Origin: Euzebya tangerina
Lineage (GTDB): Bacteria > Actinomycetota > Nitriliruptoria > Euzebyales > Euzebyaceae
Direction: 5' to 3'
NCBI RefSeq assembly: GCF_003074135.1
Contig: NZ_PPDK01000001.1
Span: 2,418,001 to 2,482,000 of the forward strand
DNA: 64,000 nt
Each line of letters starts with the position of its first letter. The stretch's first letter is position 1. Under the pieces are notes generated by a model, which worked only from the letters and a program-made list of their open reading frames with translations, ran no database searches and was not told the origin of the DNA. Of this stretch, positions 1-8,146 are shown piece after piece. The position numbers and the translations under genes are program-made.

Positions 1-687
1 GGTAACCACGAGGTCGTACAGCCCCGTCGAGGTCACGAAGTCGGCATTCCGCTCGGAGGTGAGGCCGATGATCTCCGGTGCGTCGGCCATCTGACGCAAC
101 GCGAACGCGAGACCGAGACTGGTCTTGGAGGAGGCGCTGACGATGACCACCTGCTCGGCTCCGTGGAAGTCACGGGTCTCCAGCCGATGTCCAAGGACGA
201 ACGACGTCATGTGCAGCGGGCCGAGCAGCATGGTTGCGTCGTCGAATCGCCGATTGGAGCCAGACTCGCCGGTGACCCTGCGGTAGCGGTTGTACAGCGG
301 CGGGAGGGACTGTCGGTGCGCAACGCCGTCGGTCAGCGAGGTGCTCGAGACCCGCGTCGGCAGCATGAGGACCTCCTCGGCGGGCGGGAAGTATCCGTAG
401 AGGCGGTCGCCCACCGGCACCTCGTCGCACCGCGACTCGACCACGTCGGCGAAGCCCCACACCGGGATGATGCCCCAGTTGCCGGTCTCGTCCGCGTCAG
501 TCGGGAAGAACTGCCAGTACCCGAGCATGTCCCCGGCCACTGCGTAGGTGATGTTGTTCGCGGTGAAGGCGAACGCATCCACGCGGACGCGGACCTCGCC
601 GGGCGCGAGCTCGTCACGTGGGATCGTGGCGACCTGCGTGTTCGAGTAGTCGTCACGATCGACGCGGAATGACCTGATCGTGCTCAT
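1..687 (-). CDS. DUF2855 family protein (3' end outside window)
   Basis: Reading leftwards from an ATG at 687, an open frame runs without a stop to the window edge, giving about 229 residues. It starts MSTIRSFRVDRDDYSN and carries blocks typical of DUF2855 proteins, distant relatives of zinc-free medium-chain dehydrogenase/reductases: a GEVRVRVDAFAFTANNITYA segment near residues 31-50, a PVWGFADVV segment, and VVIVSASSKTSLGLAFAL near the start of a nucleotide-binding fold. The start overlaps the stop of the upstream FAD monooxygenase gene by four bases (ATGA), so the two are co-transcribed and probably translationally coupled. The catalytic role of DUF2855 is not established. The pairing with a flavin monooxygenase suggests oxidation of a small carbonyl or lipid-like compound, which is inference. 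The C-terminal part is missing only because the window ends. Confidence 0.8.
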   Translation of the reverse strand, partial: MSTIRSFRVDRDDYSNTQVATIPRDELAPGEVRVRVDAFAFTANNITYAVAGDMLGYWQFFPTDADETGNWGIIPVWGFADVVESRCDEVPVGDRLYGYFPPAEEVLMLPTRVSSTSLTDGVAHRQSLPPLYNRYRRVTGESGSNRRFDDATMLLGPLHMTSFVLGHRLETRDFHGAEQVVIVSASSKTSLGLAFALRQMADAPEIIGLTSERNADFVTSTGLYDLVVT

Positions 688-2105
688 GTGTGGACCTCCT
701 CGGTGGTGGGCGCCTCCATGGCGGCCTGGAACTGCAGCAGCTTGGCCGCGGCCAGGGGTGCGGCCTCCCGGATCCGGTGGATGATGGCCCGCTTGTCCTC
801 GTCATCCTCCCCGACGGACTTCATCAGGGTTCCTGCGCCGTCCAGCCGGTTGCCCGCGATCCAGGACCGGAGCGGCTTGTCCTGGCCCCAGTGGTACTGA
901 TTGACCAGGGCGGCGGCGGTGAAGCGGATGAAGTCGTCAGTTGTGTCGGGGAGTGGGACCAGTCCGCACAGGCGGTTCTTCGTCTCCTCGTCGGCGTAGG
1001 CGAGTTCGACATGTGCCACGAGTGCGGAACTGAACACCGGCTGATAGGGACGGACGAGTTGGGGCGTGATGAGGTTGCCCTGGAAGATCGGCTTGGCCCC
1101 CGGATCGACGATGGCTGAGGCGGAGCAGTCGACGTGCACCGTGTTCCGGGTCGTCGGGATCGCGCCACGCGTGAGGGCGACCTCATCGGGGGTGATGGCG
1201 GTGACGTGGCCCAGGCGTACGACGTCGGTGATCCGTCGCAGCTCCTCGATCTCGCGGTGGGAGACCGTCGCGCCGTGGAACATCTCCGGCTGGACCGACT
1301 GGTCAATCCGCAAGAAGTAGCCGCACGCCTCCAGCCGGTCGAACATGTCCTCGGGCGAGTCGGCCCGGGCGATGCTCTCGTACATCCGGGCCTGGGTCTC
1401 CATCGTGGTGAAGAAGAACTCGGGCGTCATCTGGGTGTTGCGCCGGTCGAGCAGCCAGGCCTCGCGTGAGACGACCCAGGTGATCCTGGCAGGGTCAACA
1501 CCCTGTTCGAGCAACCACAGACAGGCATCGATCCCCGTCTTGCCGCCGCCGATGACGACGTAGCCGTCGGGAGCCTCACGGATGCTCGGCAGGTCGTTCA
1601 GCGGCATGAAGCGCACCCCGTCGGCCACCTCGAAGTTGGGCGTGTGGGTCTTGGGGACGGTGGTCTTCAGGAACGTGGCATCAACCAGCTTGCGGATTGC
1701 CGTGACCTGGTACTGCTCGCCGCTGATCAGGTTGACGACGTGGCCATCGCCTCGGTAGTCGCACATCGGAAAGTACTGCACGCGACCGGAGGGGAGGAAG
1801 GTGTGGCGCATGACATCATCGAAGTACGCGCTCACCGCTGCACCACTGGAGAGTTCGCCCAGTCCGTCGTTCAGCCCGCCCTGCTCCAGCCTCCCACCAC
1901 TGAGTTCCTTCGAGCTGACGCCGTAGAACGACGCGGGCTGATGCAGGGTCACGAACGGGTAGGCCAGGTTCCAGTGCCCGCCCGGCTTGGCGTACCGGTC
2001 GATGATGACCATCGAGGCGTCGGACTCGGCCAGGATCACATCCGCGAAGGCCATGCCGACGGCACCGCTGCCCACGATCACGTAGTCGGCTTCGAGGTGA
2101 TGCAT
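684..2105 (-). CDS. FAD-dependent monooxygenase/oxidoreductase (FMO-like)
   Basis: A 473-residue flavoprotein. The N-terminus YVIVGSGAVG holds the FAD-binding GxGxxG at residues 12-17. A second dinucleotide site, VVIGGGKTG at about 183-191, is placed as in NAD(P)H-dependent flavin monooxygenases, and a PGGHW segment follows the first Rossmann beta strand. The start at 2105 is favoured over a longer frame (to 2165) because an AGGAGG sits seven bases upstream and the promoter and operator lie inside the longer extension. Its stop overlaps the DUF2855 start (ATGA). Likely role: NADPH/O2-dependent oxidation of an unknown substrate together with the DUF2855 protein. Regulation is probably by a repressor binding the palindrome at 2123-2141. 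Confidence 0.85.
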   Translation of the reverse strand: MHHLEADYVIVGSGAVGMAFADVILAESDASMVIIDRYAKPGGHWNLAYPFVTLHQPASFYGVSSKELSGGRLEQGGLNDGLGELSSGAAVSAYFDDVMRHTFLPSGRVQYFPMCDYRGDGHVVNLISGEQYQVTAIRKLVDATFLKTTVPKTHTPNFEVADGVRFMPLNDLPSIREAPDGYVVIGGGKTGIDACLWLLEQGVDPARITWVVSREAWLLDRRNTQMTPEFFFTTMETQARMYESIARADSPEDMFDRLEACGYFLRIDQSVQPEMFHGATVSHREIEELRRITDVVRLGHVTAITPDEVALTRGAIPTTRNTVHVDCSASAIVDPGAKPIFQGNLITPQLVRPYQPVFSSALVAHVELAYADEETKNRLCGLVPLPDTTDDFIRFTAAALVNQYHWGQDKPLRSWIAGNRLDGAGTLMKSVGEDDEDKRAIIHRIREAAPLAAAKLLQFQAAMEAPTTEEVHT

Positions 2106-2122
2106 TCGTCTCCTCCTGGGGT

Positions 2123-2141
2123 ATCTATCCGATGGATAGAT
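2123..2141. promoter_or_regulatory. Palindromic operator, probably for a TetR-type repressor
   Basis: ATCTATCC (2123-2130) and GGATAGAT (2134-2141) form a perfect 8+8 inverted repeat with a 3-base spacer. It overlaps the -10 element and the predicted transcription start of the monooxygenase operon, the classical position for repression. No regulator gene is inside the window here. TetR assignment rests only on symmetry and size. Confidence 0.7.
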
Positions 2142-2165
2142 TAGGGCAGGGCTCCGCGATGTCAA
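2138..2165 (-). promoter_or_regulatory. Sigma70-type promoter of the monooxygenase/DUF2855 operon
   Basis: On the minus strand TTGACA (2165-2160) is followed, after 16 bases, by TAATCT (2143-2138). This is an unusually good consensus match for this GC-rich sequence. The predicted start of transcription near 2131 falls inside the palindromic operator, leaving a leader of about 25 bases before the ATG at 2105. Confidence 0.75.
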
Positions 2166-2224
2166 TGCGCCATGTCAGTGGATGGATTCACGCGTCCATG
2201 CCGGGCCGGCGTACCCTTCGCGGC

Positions 2225-3547
2225 ATGGAGTCGACGGTCGCGCAGACACGTCTGGCCCCCGAGGTCCGGCCGTGGATGTCGCGGGTGGCCAGGGACCGCG
2301 AAGCCGAGATCCTCGCCGACCTGCCAGAGACGCTGGCGGGACTGGCGTCGAGCGTGACCAGTCTCGTCGAGGACAGCCGTCGGATCCACGAGCGGGACGG
2401 GCTGAACCTGAATCCCGCCACCAACGTCATGAATCCGGCAGCGGAGGCGCTTCTCGCGGCCGGTCTGGGGTCTCGGCCATCACTGGGGCACCCGGGAGAG
2501 AAGTACGAGACCGGCCTCGAGTCCGTCGAGCAGATCGAGGTGGTCGCCGCTGCGCTGGCCGGGCAGGTCATGGGGGCCCGCTACGCCGAGATCAAGGTTC
2601 CCTCGGGCTCGATCGCGAACCTGTACGCCTTCATGGCCACCTGCCAACCGGGCGATGCCGTGATCGTCCCCCCACCCTCCATCGGCGGACACGTCACCCA
2701 CGACCGGGCGGGCGCGGCCGGTCTGTACGGCCTGCGCGTGCACCACGCACCGATCGATGCGGGCCGGTACACCGTCGACGTCGCTGGGCTTGCCGTCCTC
2801 GCCGAGGCGGTCAAGCCACGCCTGATCACCGTCGGAGGCAGTCTCAACCTGCTCCCGCACCCGGTAGCGGCGATTCGCGAGGTCGCCGACGCCGTGGGCG
2901 CCAAGGTGCTCTTCGACGCCGCACACGCCTGCGGGATGATCGCGTGGCAGGTGTGGCCGAACCCATTGGCGCAGGGAGCGGACCTGCTGACGATGAGCAC
3001 CTACAAGTCGCTCGGCGGTCCACCGGCGGGACTGGTTCTGACCAACGACGTCGAGCTGGCCGAGCGGGTCGACCAGATCGCCCATCCCGGCCTGACCGCC
3101 AACTTCGACGTCGGCAACACCGCGGCCCTGGCCATCACGCTGCTGGACTGGCTGGCCTGCGGTCGGGCGTACGCCGCGACCATGGTCGCGACCGCGCAGG
3201 CGCTGGCGGCTGAGTTGGGAGCGCGAGGCATGCCCATCTTCCAAACGGACGAGGGAACGACCACATCGCATCAGATCGCGGTCGTCGCAGACAGCTTTGG
3301 CGGCGGCAGCTCGATGGCCCAGCGCCTGCGGCAGGCCAATCTGCTGGCCAGCGCGATCGGCCTGCCGGTCGGCGAGGGGCTTCGGCTGGGCACACCCGAG
3401 TTGGTCCGGTGGGGGATGGGACCGGGCGAGATGCCAAGGCTGGCGGAACTGCTGGCGGCAGCGTTGAGCGCCGACCCGACGGTCGTGGCCCGTCAGGTCA
3501 CCGCGTTCCGGGCGCCCTTCGACGACGTCGGCTTCATCCGGGCCTGA
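2225..3547 (+). CDS. PLP-dependent enzyme of the serine hydroxymethyltransferase type
   Basis: A 440-residue fold-type I PLP enzyme. Blocks resemble glycine/serine hydroxymethyltransferase: a GHPGEKYETGLE segment at about 88-99, LYAFMATCQPGD at 133-144, an aspartate-containing DAAH at 231-234 and the probable Schiff-base lysine in TMSTYKSLGGPPAG (K261). It diverges from housekeeping GlyA in the usual tetrahydrofolate-binding regions as far as can be judged by eye, so it may act on another beta-hydroxy amino acid (threonine-aldolase-like activity) rather than supply C1 units. The ATG at 2225 is chosen because a TACCCT -10-like box lies seven bases upstream, suggesting a leaderless transcript; a longer frame from 2132 would run through the divergent promoter. 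It faces away from the monooxygenase operon. Confidence 0.75.
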   Translation: MESTVAQTRLAPEVRPWMSRVARDREAEILADLPETLAGLASSVTSLVEDSRRIHERDGLNLNPATNVMNPAAEALLAAGLGSRPSLGHPGEKYETGLESVEQIEVVAAALAGQVMGARYAEIKVPSGSIANLYAFMATCQPGDAVIVPPPSIGGHVTHDRAGAAGLYGLRVHHAPIDAGRYTVDVAGLAVLAEAVKPRLITVGGSLNLLPHPVAAIREVADAVGAKVLFDAAHACGMIAWQVWPNPLAQGADLLTMSTYKSLGGPPAGLVLTNDVELAERVDQIAHPGLTANFDVGNTAALAITLLDWLACGRAYAATMVATAQALAAELGARGMPIFQTDEGTTTSHQIAVVADSFGGGSSMAQRLRQANLLASAIGLPVGEGLRLGTPELVRWGMGPGEMPRLAELLAAALSADPTVVARQVTAFRAPFDDVGFIRA

Positions 3548-3583
3548 CGGCGGTCGGACGCAACGAGGCCCTGGAACGCAATA

Positions 3584-3607
3584 ACGGCCGGCCCGGAGGC
3601 CGGCCGT
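3584..3607. terminator. Bidirectional hairpin between SHMT-like gene and csp
   Basis: ACGGCCGGCC (3584-3593) and GGCCGGCCGT (3598-3607) form a perfect 10-bp stem with a 4-base loop, between two convergent genes. On the minus strand the stem is followed by TATTGC, only a weak U-tract. It probably ends both transcripts. Confidence 0.7.
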
Positions 3608-3622
3608 CATCAGACGTCTGTG

Positions 3623-3835
3623 TCAGATCGTGCGAACTTCGCGAGCCTCGTCGCCCTTGCGACCTGGCCCGATCTCGAACTCGACCTTCGCCCCATCGTC
3701 CAGGGTCTTGTAGCCCTCGCTCACGATGTTGGAGAAGTGGACGAACACGTCGTCGCCTCCTCCGTCGGGAGCGATGAAGCCGAAGCCCTTGTCGGCGTTG
3801 AAAAACTTGACCGTACCTGTAACCACAGTTCTCAC
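3623..3835 (-). CDS. Cold-shock domain protein
   Basis: A 70-residue single-domain cold-shock protein that binds single-stranded RNA/DNA. The RNP1 motif (KGFGFI, about 16-21) and RNP2 (VFVHF, about 30-34) are intact with the usual aromatic residues. GTG at 3835 gives [12 protein letters not shown]; a second in-frame GTG three codons on would give the more common VTGTVKFF start, and a purine-rich AAAGAAAAG precedes the first. A hairpin lies in the leader just upstream. Monocistronic. Confidence 0.93.
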   Translation of the reverse strand: MRTVVTGTVKFFNADKGFGFIAPDGGGDDVFVHFSNIVSEGYKTLDDGAKVEFEIGPGRKGDEAREVRTI

Positions 3836-3850
3836 TTTTCTTTGTAGATG

Positions 3851-3876
3851 AGCCGCCTACATGACGTATGGCGGCT
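3851..3876 (-). other. Hairpin in the csp 5' leader
   Basis: AGCCGCC (3851-3857) and GGCGGCT (3870-3876) form a 7-bp stem with a 12-base loop, ending about 15 bases before the csp start codon. Leader structure is known to regulate several csp mRNAs by temperature. Whether this small stem does so is not known. Confidence 0.35.
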
Positions 3877-4020
3877 ACCAGCGAGCCTACTGTGACGGAT
3901 GTGACGTGGCCGCAGACCGCAACGTGGCACGCGTTCTGCGTATCTTTCGTCGGCCGAGCCCTTCTCCTATGGTGCGGTCGAGGGAACGGCTGCACACCAC
4001 GTCTCGGAGGGAACCTGACA

Positions 4021-6338
4021 TGCAACGACCGACCATCTCGATCTGCTTGGCTGTACTGCTGGTGATCACGCTGCTGCCCACGGTGGTGGGAGCGCAGACG
4101 ACACCGGCAATCGCCCCAGGAGGTGGTGCAGGTGCTGACCAGCAGGGAACGGCGTCCTTCGACGGAGTCGGGCCGGCCATCGCCGGGCCGGAGTACATCC
4201 AGCCGATACCCGATTTTGCGTCGGCTCCGCGAGACACCAGGTTGATCGCGGACTCCGAAGGGCATCTCTTGGCCCAGGAGTTCACCACCGAGCGAGACGA
4301 CAACATCCACCAGCTCGTGGCCCTGAGCGCCGCGGACGGGACGGTTGACTGGCGGCTGGAGGACATCACGATCGGCTGTCAGCCGGTGGCCACTGACGAC
4401 GGCCGGATCTTCGCCCAACTGCATCCGAACTCCGCGACCGCGGGGGAGAGCAATTTCTCCGCCGACCCGGTGGAGATCGACGCCATGACCGGGCAGATCA
4501 CCAACCGCTACAACTCACCCGACACCGACGAGTTCCCCCGCATCGGCCCGTGCCTCGATGGGCTGCGGTTGACCCCCGACGGCGTCCTCGTCGCCTACCA
4601 GCGCGTCGGGTTCGACTACCAGTTGGTCGGGTTCGACACGACCGAGACGCCCATGACGGAGGTGTGGCGCTGGGACGCCGAGGACTCCGACGACGTGGGA
4701 GCCGCGAACCGGATCGTCCTCTCCCCGGACGGTGGCACTGCCTACGCTGGTCGCCGCATCCGGGAGGACGACACGTTGACCCTCGCCGTGGAGGCCATCG
4801 ACACCACGACTGGTGAGTCGATCGGGGGCACGATCGTCCCAGGCACCAGCTTCCTCGGCAATGGTGACGGCATGCTCCACTCGGGTGACCAGCTCCTGGT
4901 CCTGACCCAGTTCGCCGGAGGCTTCGACGACCCGCCGCGACTCATCAGCCTGAACCCGGACACCCTGGCGGAGAACTGGGTCGTGGAGGCGGTGGAGGAC
5001 ACACCCGTGGACGGGATCTCCCGGGCGGCGGTAGCGGACGGCGTCCTCGTCGTGCACACCGGTCGCGACATCGTCGGGCTCGACCCGGCTGACGGCTCTC
5101 TCCTCTGGGAGGCCGAGGCCTCCTCGTTCACGAACAACGCCGGGCAGATCGTCACGGACGCGGCGGGGCGCGCTTACTTCTCCTCCTTCGGCGGATCCCC
5201 ACTGGAGGTGATCGACACCGTCACCGGCGCCTCCATCTTCGAGGCTCCCGACGCCGAGGATTTCCTGGGGACCGGTGTGACCGGCGAGGCGGCCACGTTG
5301 GGCCCGATCCTGGATGACGGCCGGCTCTACGCTCTTCACGTGCTCGTCGACGGCGGGACGGCGCTGGTGGCCTACGGGTCCGGAACCGCCCGCCTCGACG
5401 GCGGGACGGGTGACCCGATCGACATCGCCATCCAGCTGTGCCAGTACCTGTTCGGGGACGATCAGGCCCGGACTGTGGTGCTGTCTCGGGACGATGTCTT
5501 CGCCGACACACTGGCGGGGGCGCCTCTGGCCGGCGACCACTCCTGCATCCTCTTCACCCCCGGTGGGCCGGATGCGCCCGTCGATCCGCGAACCCTGGCT
5601 GAGATCCAACGGGCCCTGCCCGACGGCGCGACCGTCCGGATCGCCGGCGGCGTGAACGCGGTGTCCCAGCAGGTCGAGGACACCGTCGCGGCGGCCGGCT
5701 TCGTCATCGAGCGGCTGGAGGGGCCGTCCCGCATCGAGACGGCGGTCGAGATCGCCCGCATCGTCGCCGTGGAGGGTGCCGACCGGCAGCCGAACGGCGA
5801 GGTCATCGCGATGGTCGCTCGTGCTGATGACTGGCCCGACGCGGTGGCTGGGGGTGCGGCGCTGTCGGCTCAGGGCTCGCCGGTGCTGCTGACCCCGACG
5901 GATGGGCTGCACCCGGCGACCGCCGCCGCGATCACCGAGCTTGGCATCACCTCCACGATCATCGCGGGTGGGACGGCAGCGGTGTCGGATGCAGCGGCGA
6001 ACGCGACCCCGAACCCGATCCGCGTCAGCGGACCGAACCGTCACGCCACCGCAGCGGCCTTCGCGACCGACATCTGGTCGGGCATCGCGACGGAGGGCGA
6101 GTTCGTCCTGGCCAACCTCGAGTTCGAGCAGGGCTGGGCACTCGCGCTGGCCGCTTCACCCCTCAGCGTTCGGATCGGCGCCCCCCAGCTGGGTGTCCGG
6201 GCCGACAACCTGCCGGTGGAGACCTCGGACTACCTGACCGCGCAGGGCGTGACCGACCCCGGTCTGATCGTCCTCGGTGACCTGACGGTGATCAGTGGCG
6301 ACGTGGTGGATGCGGTGGAGGTCACCACAGGCCCCTAG
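4021..6338 (+). CDS. Secreted beta-propeller protein with cell-wall-binding repeats 2
   Basis: A 772-residue exported protein. An N-terminal signal peptide (MQRPTISICLAVLLVITLLP, cleavage near VGAQ, about residues 24-27) is followed by roughly 450 residues of PQQ-like beta-propeller repeats, for example LSAADGTVDWRLED and DGILVVHTGRDIVGLDPADG-like blocks that alternate strand and turn. The C-terminal about 300 residues are three cell-wall-binding repeat 2 (CWB2) units, with the diagnostic pattern of FADTLAGAPLAG, VRIAGGVNAVS and GPSRIETAVEIA. CWB2 tracts hold proteins on the wall by binding secondary polymers. The start at 4021 has GGAGGGAAC upstream; an in-frame extension to 3861 lacks a signal peptide and would overlap the csp promoter region. 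Ligand unknown. Confidence 0.85.
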
Positions 6339-6343
6339 CCCAT

Positions 6344-6398
6344 GGGTGACATGGTGCAAGAAGCCTGCGTCGCGAGGACCTCCTGCACCATGTCACCC
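6344..6398. repeat. Dispersed palindromic repeat, copy A
   Basis: GGGTGACATGGTGCA (6344-6358) and TGCACCATGTCACCC (6384-6398) are perfect 15-base inverted arms around a 25-base centre. A second copy with the same length and about two-thirds identical bases lies at 29839-29892 between mreD and mrdA. Six bases after the stop of the propeller gene, it could also act as its terminator. Confidence 0.75.
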
Positions 6399-6416
6399 CA
6401 TTCGGCGGGGGCCAGA

Positions 6417-6617
6417 ATGGCCCGCATGTCCCTGAACCCGCCGCCCACCATCACCTGCGTGGAGTGCCGCGGCACCTGCCACCTCATCAGCCACACCCCG
6501 GACGACGGGTTCCAGCCGGGCGACTGGGTCGCCTACCGCTGCCCCGAGTGCCTGGATCGCTTCGACCTCCAACTGGTCGAGGAGGACGCCGACGAGGAGC
6601 CGTCCGACGCCTGGTAG
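6417..6617 (+). CDS. Small zinc-ribbon protein
   Basis: A 66-residue protein with two CxxC knuckles, CVEC near residues 12-15 and CPEC near 41-44, spaced as in a rubredoxin-like or zinc-ribbon fold, and a strongly acidic tail (VEEDADEEPSDAW). The ATG at 6417 is preceded by a G-rich stretch at a good distance; a second ATG at 6426 is also possible. It lies between the repeat and tig, with its own short transcription unit. Function unknown; such proteins often bind nucleic acid or other proteins. Confidence 0.6.
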   Translation: MARMSLNPPPTITCVECRGTCHLISHTPDDGFQPGDWVAYRCPECLDRFDLQLVEEDADEEPSDAW

Positions 6618-6690
6618 GCCCAGTGCCACGGGCAGGGGAGCGCGTACCATCAGCGCTTCGATTTCCCTACCTCCCTAGGACGTATTACCC

Positions 6691-8145
6691 GTGGGCACCA
6701 CCACTGTCGAGACCATCGACGAGACCAAGGTCAAGCTGGCCATCACCGTCGACGCCGCTGAGGTCACCGCCGCCATCGACGCCGCACATCGCAAGCTGGC
6801 CAGCCAGATCAAGGTCCCCGGATTCCGGCCCGGCAAGGCCCCGCTGAAGGTCATCGAGTCCCGGCTGGGCAAGGGTGCTGTCATGGAGGAGGCCGCCCGC
6901 GCCTCCCTGCCGCGGATCTACAGCGAGGCCGTGCAGGAGCTCGACATCGACCCCGTCGGCCAGCCCCGCTTCGACGTGGAGACCTTCAACCGCGGCCAGG
7001 ATGGCGAGGTCACCGCCACCGTCGACGTCCGCCCGACGATCGAGGTGCCGGACTACGTGGGCGCCCAGGTCCCCCACCCGGAGTGGGAGCTGACGGAGGA
7101 GGAGCTGCAGCAGAACCTCGATGCCATGCGGGAGCGGTTCGCCGAGGTCGAGACCGTCGAACGGCCGGCGCAGGCCGGTGACCACGTCACCCTCACCCTC
7201 ACCGGCAGGAACGCAGCCGGCGACGTCGTCGATGAGGCCTCGACCGAGGACTTCCTCTACGAGATCCCCGAGGGCGAGACCGACTCCGAGCTGGACAAGC
7301 AGCTGCCCGGCAGCAAGGCCGGCGACATCCTCTCCTTCCGCGACGAACTCGGACCCGACTACGGCGAGGAGTTGGCCGGTCAGACGTTGGACTTCACCGC
7401 CATCGTCAAGGAGGTCAAGGCCACGACCCTCCCCGAGTTGGACGACGACTTCGCGCTGACCGCGAGTGAGTTCGACACCATCGACGAGCTCATCGAGGAC
7501 CTCCGCGAGCAGGCCGGCAGCGAGAAGCGGCAGATGGCCCGCGCGAACCTGCGTGGCGCCGTCATCGAGTTCCTGGCCGACCAGGTGGAGATCCCGCTCC
7601 CCGAATCGCTGGTGGAGGAGGAGCAGCGCTTCCGCCTCTCCCGCATCGCCCACCAAGCCGAACACAACGGGCTCACCTTCGAGCAGTTCGTGACCCTGGC
7701 TGCGGGTGGCGACCCGCAGGAGCTGATCGATCAGATCAAGGCCGAGGCGGAGCAGACCGTGAAGGCCCAGCTCCTGGTCGACGAGATCGGGCAGCAGGCC
7801 GAGATCACCGTCGAGCAGGACGACCTGGGGCAGGAGGTCGCCCGCCAGGCGATGCGCATGGGTCGCGACCCGCAGGAGATCGCCGAGATCATGCTGCAGC
7901 CCGACCGGATCGGGGCGCTCTACGCCGACGCCTACCGGCGCAAGACCATCGACCACGTCCTGGCACAGGTCGAGGTGACCGGCGCACCGCCGGAGGAGTT
8001 GGACGCCGCCGACGAGGACGACGACCTCGACGACATCGAGGAGATCATCGAGTCCAACACCGTCCCGGTCGAGGACGCACCGGACGGGGGCGCAGCCGAC
8101 GAGGACGCAGCCGACGAGGAGGAGGACTCCTCTGACGAGGAGTAG
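6691..8145 (+). CDS. tig: Trigger factor (ribosome-associated chaperone)
   Basis: A 484-residue trigger factor, which meets nascent chains at the ribosome exit and has peptidyl-prolyl isomerase activity. The N-terminal ribosome-binding signature GFRPGKAP is at residues 44-51. The middle FKBP-like domain begins around residue 155 (RPAQAGDHVTLTLTG). The C-terminal helical arms follow, ending in a very acidic tail of about 50 residues rich in D and E. It uses GTG at 6691, with AGGACG upstream. The clpP and clpX genes follow downstream on the same strand, the usual tig-clpP-clpX order, but here two opposite-strand genes are inserted between tig and clpP. The stop is one base from that of the convergent gene. 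Confidence 0.95.
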   Translation: MGTTTVETIDETKVKLAITVDAAEVTAAIDAAHRKLASQIKVPGFRPGKAPLKVIESRLGKGAVMEEAARASLPRIYSEAVQELDIDPVGQPRFDVETFNRGQDGEVTATVDVRPTIEVPDYVGAQVPHPEWELTEEELQQNLDAMRERFAEVETVERPAQAGDHVTLTLTGRNAAGDVVDEASTEDFLYEIPEGETDSELDKQLPGSKAGDILSFRDELGPDYGEELAGQTLDFTAIVKEVKATTLPELDDDFALTASEFDTIDELIEDLREQAGSEKRQMARANLRGAVIEFLADQVEIPLPESLVEEEQRFRLSRIAHQAEHNGLTFEQFVTLAAGGDPQELIDQIKAEAEQTVKAQLLVDEIGQQAEITVEQDDLGQEVARQAMRMGRDPQEIAEIMLQPDRIGALYADAYRRKTIDHVLAQVEVTGAPPEELDAADEDDDLDDIEEIIESNTVPVEDAPDGGAADEDAADEEEDSSDEE

Positions 8146-8146
8146 G

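Noticed and set aside
4515-6044. A 509-codon open frame on the minus strand opposite the propeller/CWB2 gene
   Set aside because: Its product is low-complexity and Arg/Asp/Gly-rich with no family features; the plus-strand frame has a signal peptide and CWB2 repeats. It is a GC-driven shadow.
6685-7956. A 423-codon minus-strand frame over tig
   Set aside because: Trigger factor on the plus strand is unmistakable; the opposite frame has no homology-like pattern.
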